The position numbers and the translations under genes are program-made. From Fimbriimonadaceae bacterium (GTDB lineage: Bacteria; Armatimonadota; Fimbriimonadia; Fimbriimonadales; Fimbriimonadaceae): a stretch of 5,166 bases of DNA. The stretch covers positions 1 through 5,166 of the forward strand of contig JACFNW010000189.1 of assembly GCA_019454665.1 (NCBI GenBank). Direction: 5' to 3'. The notes beneath the pieces were generated by a model. The model had not been told where the DNA came from. It saw only the letters and a program-made list of their open reading frames with translations, and ran no database searches. Below, one piece after another: positions 1 to 5,166 of this stretch. Each line of letters starts with the position of its first letter. The first letter of the stretch is position 1.

Positions 1-1540
<1,540 letters not shown>

Positions 1541-1571
1541 GATTCGCCTAATCCAAGTTCCCGCCCGAGCA

Positions 1572-1607
1572 CAAACTCAAAGAGGCGGAGCCTCGCGCCG
1601 TGGCGCG
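1572..1607 (-). terminator. Possible terminator: two adjacent hairpins after the HD gene
   Basis: Read on the minus strand, CGCGCC/GGCGCG (1594-1607, 2-base centre, so really a 5-bp stem with a 4-base loop) is followed at once by GAGGC-TCC-GCCTC (1582-1594). A weak T-rich run, TTTGAGTTT, follows. The hairpins lie about 75 bases after the stop of the HD gene and about 40 bases before the acnA start, where termination would separate the two transcription units. The T-run is interrupted and the second stem is only 5 bp, so this is a candidate. Part of it could instead fold in the acnA leader. Confidence 0.35.
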
Positions 1608-1679
1608 CGTTCGAAGGTCGGGCGAATGTTGGCCCAGTGTACCGGGAGACACGGAGGTGGGTGGGTGGCACCCGGCCCT

Positions 1680-2264
1680 TCAGTCCGAAGCCGCCTCGGT
1701 CCGGGCGTTCCCGGCCAACCCCAAATCCTCCGCACGCGCCGACAGGGCCGCGATCATGTTGGCGATGTGGGTTTCCAGGTCCAGGCCGATGCCTTCCGCA
1801 CCCGCATAGACCTCCTCTCGGTGCACGCCCGCCGCGAACGAGGGCTGTTTGAGCTTCTTGACCACGCTCTTCACCTCGACCTCCCGCACATCGCGCGAGG
1901 GGCGGACGTAGGTGCACGCCGTGATGAACCCGGCCAACTCGTCGCACGCGTAGAGGTGCTTCTCCATGGGCGTGTCGCGCGAGATGGCGAGCGCGTCGTT
2001 GTGGGAGCCGATCGCGCGGATGATCGCGGGGTCCCAGCCCTCGGCCTCGAGCAGCCTCATGCCCCACGCCGGATGGTCCTCGGGGTGCTTCTCGTAGTCG
2101 AAGTCGTGCAGCAGGCCCGTCACTCCCCAAACGTCGGCGTCCTCGCCCAACCGCTCGGCGTACCAGCGCATGGCCGCTTCGACGCACAGGCAATGGCGGC
2201 GCAGCGATTCGCTGTCGGTGTGTTGGCAGAGGAGCTGGAACGCTTCGTCCCGAGTGTTGGGCAT
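1680..2264 (-). CDS. HD-domain hydrolase (HDIG-like phosphohydrolase family), 194 aa
   Basis: This is a soluble single-domain protein of the HD superfamily, metal-dependent phosphohydrolases acting on nucleotides or other phosphate esters. The substrate of this short subfamily is not known to me. The metal-ligand pattern is complete: H24 (RRHC), H53-D54 in LLHDFDYE, H88 in GSHND and D108 in ACDELAGF. The conserved tail continues with [20 protein letters not shown] and a helical C-terminus ([17 protein letters not shown]). About 190 residues is the usual length for this subfamily. I chose ATG 2264 (MPNTRDEAF). A TTG six codons upstream (2282) would also be in frame and would overlap the preceding gene's end. 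Neither start has a clear Shine-Dalgarno sequence. The gene begins 10 bases after the stop of the upstream regulator gene, so it probably depends on translational coupling and shares its promoter. Family is confident; reaction is unassigned. Confidence 0.88.
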   Translation of the reverse strand: MPNTRDEAFQLLCQHTDSESLRRHCLCVEAAMRWYAERLGEDADVWGVTGLLHDFDYEKHPEDHPAWGMRLLEAEGWDPAIIRAIGSHNDALAISRDTPMEKHLYACDELAGFITACTYVRPSRDVREVEVKSVVKKLKQPSFAAGVHREEVYAGAEGIGLDLETHIANMIAALSARAEDLGLAGNARTEAASD

Positions 2265-2274
2265 GGCAGGGGTT

Positions 2275-2814
2275 TTACCCAAGCGAGCAGGCCAAGCCGT
2301 CGAGGGCTTCCAGCGGCGCGATCAGGCGTTCGGCGTCCGGCGTCAGCGAGTAGAGCGTCCGGGGCGGATAGTCCTCGACCACGGTGCGCGCGAGCACCCC
2401 GTCGGCGACGAGGACCTTGAGCGTCATGCTGATCGCGCGGTCGGTGGCGGGCAGGGCGTCGCGAAGCAGGGCGAACCCGTGATTGCCACGCGCCACCCAC
2501 AGCACGGTCTGAGGAGACCACTTGCGGAACAGCGAGCCCGTCCAGCCGCATTCGCGGGCCAGGTCCCAGAGTTCCAGGGCGGATGGAGCGAAGCGCTGGC
2601 CGCGTTCGGTGAGGACGTATTCCGGGCGCATGGGGTGACCGTAGCCGGGGTTCGGGCGGCAAAGTCCGAGGGCGATGGCGTGGTCGAGCGATGCGCGCAG
2701 GGCGGGCTGCGTGCACCCCAGCCGGAACGCGAGCGACACGAACTTGGCCCCGTCGGTGCGGCCGAGTTCGGCCAGCAGGGGGATCGTCCAGCGTCTCGCG
2801 GTCAACTTCTGCAT
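2275..2814 (-). CDS. HxlR-like transcriptional regulator with two tandem winged-helix units, 179 aa
   Basis: This is a DNA-binding regulator, apparently of the HxlR (MarR-related winged-helix) class. The first unit spans about residues 7-86: [11 protein letters not shown], a recognition-helix region near 33-50 ([18 protein letters not shown]), then a wing ending in [23 protein letters not shown] second unit, about 97-175, repeats the plan: [31 protein letters not shown], then [23 protein letters not shown]. Typical HxlR proteins have one such unit in about 100-150 residues and act as dimers, so this looks like an internal duplication giving a pseudo-dimer. The ATG at 2814 places the first W at residue 9, as expected for the domain start; upstream there is only a weak GGTGG. 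The gene is divergent from the VOC gene and sits directly before the HD gene. Inference: it controls the shared intergenic region. C34 and C52 (unit 1), C89 and C176 are present, but nothing shows redox sensing. Confidence 0.87.
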   Translation of the reverse strand: MQKLTARRWTIPLLAELGRTDGAKFVSLAFRLGCTQPALRASLDHAIALGLCRPNPGYGHPMRPEYVLTERGQRFAPSALELWDLARECGWTGSLFRKWSPQTVLWVARGNHGFALLRDALPATDRAISMTLKVLVADGVLARTVVEDYPPRTLYSLTPDAERLIAPLEALDGLACSLG

Positions 2815-2829
2815 TTTGCGTTCGCCACC

Positions 2830-2859
2830 GTGGCAATCCGTGGATATATTCGCTATACT
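2830..2859 (+). promoter_or_regulatory. Candidate promoter for the VOC gene
   Basis: TATACT (2854-2859) matches 5 of 6 positions of the -10 consensus. GTGGCA (2830-2835), 18 bases upstream, matches 4 of 6 of the -35 consensus. Transcription would start near 2866, giving a leader of about 50 bases that begins just before a perfect hairpin. The boxes interleave with those of the opposite promoter, so a protein bound here would affect both directions. Confidence 0.45.
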
Positions 2860-2870
2860 TATTATGTCAC
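2843..2870 (-). promoter_or_regulatory. Candidate promoter for the regulator-HD unit
   Basis: Read on the minus strand, GTGACA (2865-2870, 5 of 6 matches to TTGACA) is followed after 16 bases by TATATC (2843-2848, 4 of 6 matches to TATAAT). The predicted start of transcription is near 2835, leaving a leader of about 20 bases before the ATG at 2814. This is the only AT-rich patch in the intergenic region. It is consistent with a sigma-70-type promoter but rests on consensus matching alone. Confidence 0.45.
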
Positions 2871-2873
2871 ATA

Positions 2874-2893
2874 CCCACCCCAGCGAGGGTGGG
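2874..2893 (+). promoter_or_regulatory. Perfect 7-bp hairpin in the VOC leader (5' UTR structure or operator)
   Basis: CCCACCC (2874-2880) and GGGTGGG (2887-2893) are perfect inverted copies around a 6-base loop, CAGCGA. The hairpin falls between the predicted VOC transcription start and an AGGAG at 2897-2901 that stays unpaired. It also directly abuts the -35 box of the opposite promoter. It could be a 5' mRNA-stabilising stem, an element that keeps the ribosome site open, or a DNA operator for the neighbouring regulator. No T-run follows in either direction, so it is not a standard terminator. The inverted repeat is plain in the sequence; its role is inferred. Confidence 0.6.
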
Positions 2894-2914
2894 AACAGGA
2901 GAAAAGCACAGACA

Positions 2915-3289
2915 ATGGCACACCCCTACGAATTCGACGGTGGACTGGTGGTCTCGATCCCGGTCAAGGACATCAAGGCTTCGATCGCCTGGTACGGCGA
3001 GATGCTGGGCTTCGAGCTCGACTACCTCATGGAAGACTGGGGCTGGGCGGAACTGAAGTCGTCGGTCGCCCGCGTGAGCGTCGGCCTCTCGCAGGTGGAG
3101 ACGCCTAAGGTGGGCGAGATGACCCCCGTATTCGGCGTGAAGGACATCGAGGCGTCGTTCGCCTTCCTCCAGTCGAAGGGCGTGCGGACGGACGGCGCGA
3201 TCCGCGATCTGGGGATGGTCAAGCTGTTGACGTTCTACGATCCGGACGGCAACGTGCTGATGCACTACCAGTCCATGCAGCCGGCCTAG
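2915..3289 (+). CDS. VOC-fold (glyoxalase/bleomycin-resistance/dioxygenase superfamily) protein, 124 aa
   Basis: VOC proteins are small metal-binding or metal-free folds built from two beta-alpha-beta-beta-beta modules. Members include glyoxalase I, extradiol dioxygenases and drug-binding resistance proteins. Module 1 is about residues 10-60 (LVVSIPVKDIKASIAWYGEM, LGFEL, WAEL). Module 2 is about 70-122 (PVFGVKDIEASFAFLQSKGV, then FYDPDGNVLMHYQ). The usual first-strand ligand position holds no His, and the place of the usual Glu after DPDGN is Met116 followed by His117. Glu46 (WAEL) remains. A metal site is therefore doubtful or unusual. ATG 2915 is chosen because AGGAG lies at 2897-2901, although the 13-base spacing is long. 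An in-frame ATG at 2864 would precede the predicted transcript start and put the leader hairpin inside the coding region. Substrate unknown; control by the divergent regulator is inferred from position. No signal peptide, so probably cytoplasmic. Confidence 0.92.
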   Translation: MAHPYEFDGGLVVSIPVKDIKASIAWYGEMLGFELDYLMEDWGWAELKSSVARVSVGLSQVETPKVGEMTPVFGVKDIEASFAFLQSKGVRTDGAIRDLGMVKLLTFYDPDGNVLMHYQSMQPA

Positions 3290-3327
3290 GTGGCTGTTCG
3301 GTGGGGCGCGGTGGTGTTCGGTGGTGT

Positions 3328-3349
3328 GGGACCCGACGGGGCGGGTCCC
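3328..3349. terminator. Hairpin between convergent genes, possible bidirectional terminator
   Basis: GGGACCCG (3328-3335) and CGGGTCCC (3342-3349) form a perfect 8-bp GC-rich stem around the loop ACGGGG. The hairpin sits 38 bases after the VOC stop and 13 bases before the stop of the convergent gene at 3363, where transcripts from both sides should end. No T-run follows on either strand, so it fits a pausing or 3'-end-protecting structure better than a classical intrinsic terminator. The remainder of the 73-base gap holds only a 10-base direct repeat, TGTTCGGTGG, at 3295-3304 and 3315-3324. Confidence 0.42.
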
Positions 3350-3362
3350 TCCAACCGGACGC

Positions 3363-4346
3363 TCAATGGCCCGACAGCAATCGCTCCAGCGGCAAACCCG
3401 TCCAACTCCTCGGCTGTCCCTCGATCAGGACCTCAATCCATGGCGACCGCAGGACGATGTCGGGTCTTGCGTCGGCGAGTTGGCTCCAATCGTTCTGCTT
3501 CTGCAGGAATCTCAACATCGTCGGGTTAAGCGAATCGAACCTGGCGCGGTTGCCCACGAACCCTTCGAGCGCCCCAGCTCTGCCAAAGTCGTCCAGAAGC
3601 ATGGCTACCCACCGCTCTGCGACCTCAGCTCGTTGGCGAGCCAATCTGTCCTCAACGGTCTTCCAGATAGCGGCAGCCTTGCGTGCTCGCTGAAGATCAG
3701 ACGATGCACTGCCGGCCAAAACAACCAACTGCTTGTCACCAACCCTCTGCCGACTGCTCCTTAGAGGTTTCTCGGGCACTGCGACGGTGGACGAGCCGAA
3801 CGACTCGATCCTCCCCTCACGACTTGGATGGGTTGCGGGCAGAATCTTTTCAGGCCGTAGCAGCCCAGCATCAACGGTTCTAGTCCGGGACAATCCCGGT
3901 AGGGGCGGCTCAGTCGTCCAATAGGCAGCGGGACGCAACACTATCTGAAGGTTCATACCTTGCTCTCGCACGACCCTGCCGACGTCTTGGCTCGTGGCCA
4001 GAGCATCAGCGAACCTACTTCTGACTGGTTCGGGGAAGTCGGCGAGCAAGATCGGTTTGCTGAAATCCCTTCCCGCGATGAGTGTTGCTATGTCTTGCAT
4101 CAAGACGTAGGAGTTGTTCTCGATCACATCGCGGTGGACCAACTCGACCGGCCCCGTGGTGTTCGCCCTGAGGAAGTCGAGCCGCTCCGCCTCCTTGAGA
4201 AGCGTTCCTAGGTCGCCAACAGCGAGAAGCTTCTCCGCCTCGGCTGCCATAGACAAGGGCGTCAGGATGACGGTGTCCGGCTTAACGGCAGTCTGCGGCG
4301 AAGTCAGATAGGACCCCACGCACAGGATCAAGGAGATCGCAAGCAT
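3363..4346 (-). CDS. Uncharacterised protein with N-terminal hydrophobic segment, paralogue of the gene upstream, 327 aa
   Basis: I do not recognise this family. The N-terminus has a short hydrophobic run (residues 2-14, LAISLILCVGSYL) that looks like a signal anchor or weak export signal. C9 is not in a proper lipobox (preceded by L-I-L). A helical, acidic stretch (about 33-92) follows, then ILLADFPEPVRSR (99-111), LPATHPSREGRIESFGSSTV (169-188), an Arg-rich amphipathic helix (219-245), and a C-terminal block from about 272 ending in PRSWTGLPLERLLSGH. These last four blocks recur in the next gene (4450-5166), so the two are tandem duplicates. ATG 4346 lacks a strong ribosome site. The same frame upstream encodes basic residues (RRWRGRAL) back to a TGA at 4371-4373, so the true N-terminus is uncertain. 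If exported, most of the protein would lie outside the cytoplasmic membrane. No catalytic motif was identified. The gene is convergent with the VOC gene and probably follows its paralogue in one transcript. Confidence 0.8.
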   Translation of the reverse strand: MLAISLILCVGSYLTSPQTAVKPDTVILTPLSMAAEAEKLLAVGDLGTLLKEAERLDFLRANTTGPVELVHRDVIENNSYVLMQDIATLIAGRDFSKPILLADFPEPVRSRFADALATSQDVGRVVREQGMNLQIVLRPAAYWTTEPPLPGLSRTRTVDAGLLRPEKILPATHPSREGRIESFGSSTVAVPEKPLRSSRQRVGDKQLVVLAGSASSDLQRARKAAAIWKTVEDRLARQRAEVAERWVAMLLDDFGRAGALEGFVGNRARFDSLNPTMLRFLQKQNDWSQLADARPDIVLRSPWIEVLIEGQPRSWTGLPLERLLSGH

Positions 4347-4449
4347 CAGAGCCCGTCCCCGCCACCGCCGTCAAGCGGCTCCAACTCAGGCGGTTTGACC
4401 CGCTGATGCTCGTCCACATTCCGCCTAGCCGATAAACTGAGGTGTTGGC
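4347..4449. other. 103-base spacer between the two paralogous genes
   Basis: No convincing promoter or terminator is visible on the minus strand here. It contains an alternative, frame-shifted start at ATG 4419 (MWTSISGSNRLSWSRL), with TAGGCGG (4421-4427) too close to the ATG to be a normal ribosome site. A one-base shift near 4371 would join that frame to the gene ending at 3363. The gap is short enough for both paralogues to share a transcript. Confidence 0.4.
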
Positions 4450-5166
4450 TCATCCCTCGGAAAGCAACAACTCCAACGGCAGGCCCTGCCATTGCCTGGG
4501 CGCGACTTCAACGTACACCTGCAACGAAACAGTTCTCAGCACGAGGGGCGGCTGCACCGCCGCATAGTCGCGCCAAGCCGATTGCCGCCGCAAATGCTTC
4601 ACCAATGTTGGCTGTAGTTCTGACCATCTGACCGGGCCCTTCGCGAACGAATCAAATCCCGAGTCGCTGCCTAACTCCTGTTCCAGCATCTCCTGGACAA
4701 GTTTGCGTGTCTCACTGCGCAATCGAACAAGCCTTTCTTCAAGCGCCTTCCAAACGGATGCTGCTCTGCGGGCCCATTCAATGGCGTTAGGCGAGCCTGA
4801 ACACAGGATGATCGTGCGGCGGGTGTCTGTGGAAACGGCTTCCACGGTGACACGATAGTCCCCAACAGGTACGGTGGATGAGCTGTAGGACTCGATTCGG
4901 TCGTCGCGGCCCGGGTGCGTCGCCGGCAAGTCGTTGACCGTCTCAAGCGCGATGGGCCTTGGAAGCCGCGATTCAGGTGTTGAAGGACCTAGGTACGCCG
5001 TTGGGACCGCCACGAAGCGCAAGTTCTCCGCCTGCGCCCGTGCAAAGCGTCCGATCGTCGAACTCTGCTGAAACGCCTTGGCTAAGCGCAGCCTAACGGG
5101 TTCGGGAAAGTCCGACAGCAACAGTGGCTGTACTGGCGAGTGCCCCTTCATCAATGAGACGACATC
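4450..5166 (-). CDS. Uncharacterised protein, tandem paralogue, N-terminus cut by right edge
   Basis: The frame is open from the right edge to TGA at 4450-4452, giving 238 residues (numbered from the edge). An internal TTG (5154) or ATG (5151) could be mistaken for a start. The residues before them (DVVS) align with the downstream paralogue (DIAT), so the gene continues beyond the window, probably for about 85 more residues if the two are the same length. Shared blocks are LLLSDFPEPVRLR (15-27), LPATHPGRDDRIESYSSSTV (80-99), the Arg-rich helix WARRAASVWKALEERLVRLR (131-150) and the C-terminal half from 183 ending GLPLELLLSEG. In an ungapped hand alignment of the last 55 residues, 24 are identical to the gene ending at 3363. 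Outside those blocks the two differ widely, so the duplication is old. No enzyme motif was recognised. Whether this copy also has a hydrophobic N-terminus cannot be seen. Function unknown. Confidence 0.8.
   Translation of the reverse strand, partial: DVVSLMKGHSPVQPLLLSDFPEPVRLRLAKAFQQSSTIGRFARAQAENLRFVAVPTAYLGPSTPESRLPRPIALETVNDLPATHPGRDDRIESYSSSTVPVGDYRVTVEAVSTDTRRTIILCSGSPNAIEWARRAASVWKALEERLVRLRSETRKLVQEMLEQELGSDSGFDSFAKGPVRWSELQPTLVKHLRRQSAWRDYAAVQPPLVLRTVSLQVYVEVAPRQWQGLPLELLLSEG

Noticed and set aside
1541..1579. Promoter for acnA in the spacer.
   Set aside because: TTGAGT followed by TTGGAT is a poor match, with only half of the -10 positions correct; I could not support a specific promoter.
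1663..1673. Small palindrome GGGTGGCACCC just after the HD stop.
   Set aside because: The stem is too short to be stable with a workable loop, and no T-run follows.
2864..2914. Upstream in-frame ATG at 2864 as the VOC start.
   Set aside because: It has no ribosome site and lies at or before the predicted transcription start. ATG 2915 has an AGGAG upstream and starts next to the domain.
2170..3108. A 312-codon plus-strand frame opposite the regulator that runs into the VOC gene.
   Set aside because: It crosses the divergent promoter region, and its sequence is unrelated to any family, whereas the regulator and VOC frames both show clear domains.

Overview
This window comes from a GC-rich bacterium. 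It carries an aconitase A, an HD-domain hydrolase, an HxlR-like regulator and a VOC-fold protein, all standard bacterial families. Nothing here fixes the phylum. There are no rRNA or tRNA genes, no transposase or integrase, and no CRISPR array. By eye the left two thirds are clearly richer in G+C than the right third: sampled 60-base lines give about 70% in the aconitase gene and about 50-62% after position 3363.

Layout, left to right. (1) 1-1540, minus strand: the first 513 codons of acnA (aconitate hydratase A), cut by the left edge. (2) 1541-1679: a short spacer with two adjacent hairpins, a possible terminator for the genes to its right. (3) 1680-2264 and 2275-2814, both minus: a two-gene unit with an HxlR-like regulator made of two tandem winged-helix copies, followed 10 bases later by an HD-domain phosphohydrolase-like protein. 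(4) 2815-2914: a compact divergent control region with overlapping promoter-like boxes for both directions and a perfect 7-bp hairpin just before the ribosome binding site of the next gene. (5) 2915-3289, plus: a 124-residue VOC (glyoxalase/dioxygenase fold) protein. (6) 3290-3362: a convergent intergenic gap with an 8-bp hairpin. (7) 3363-4346 and 4450-5166, both minus: two paralogous genes of a family I do not recognise. The upstream one is cut by the right edge.

How they fit together. The regulator and the VOC gene are divergent with promoters packed into about 40 bases, the usual geometry of a regulator that controls its neighbour and itself. The HD protein is likely co-expressed with the regulator. 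No ligand or substrate can be read from the sequence. acnA is a core TCA-cycle gene and probably an independent unit. The paralogous pair at the right is the least explained part: two related proteins in tandem, at least one with an N-terminal hydrophobic segment, in DNA of different composition.
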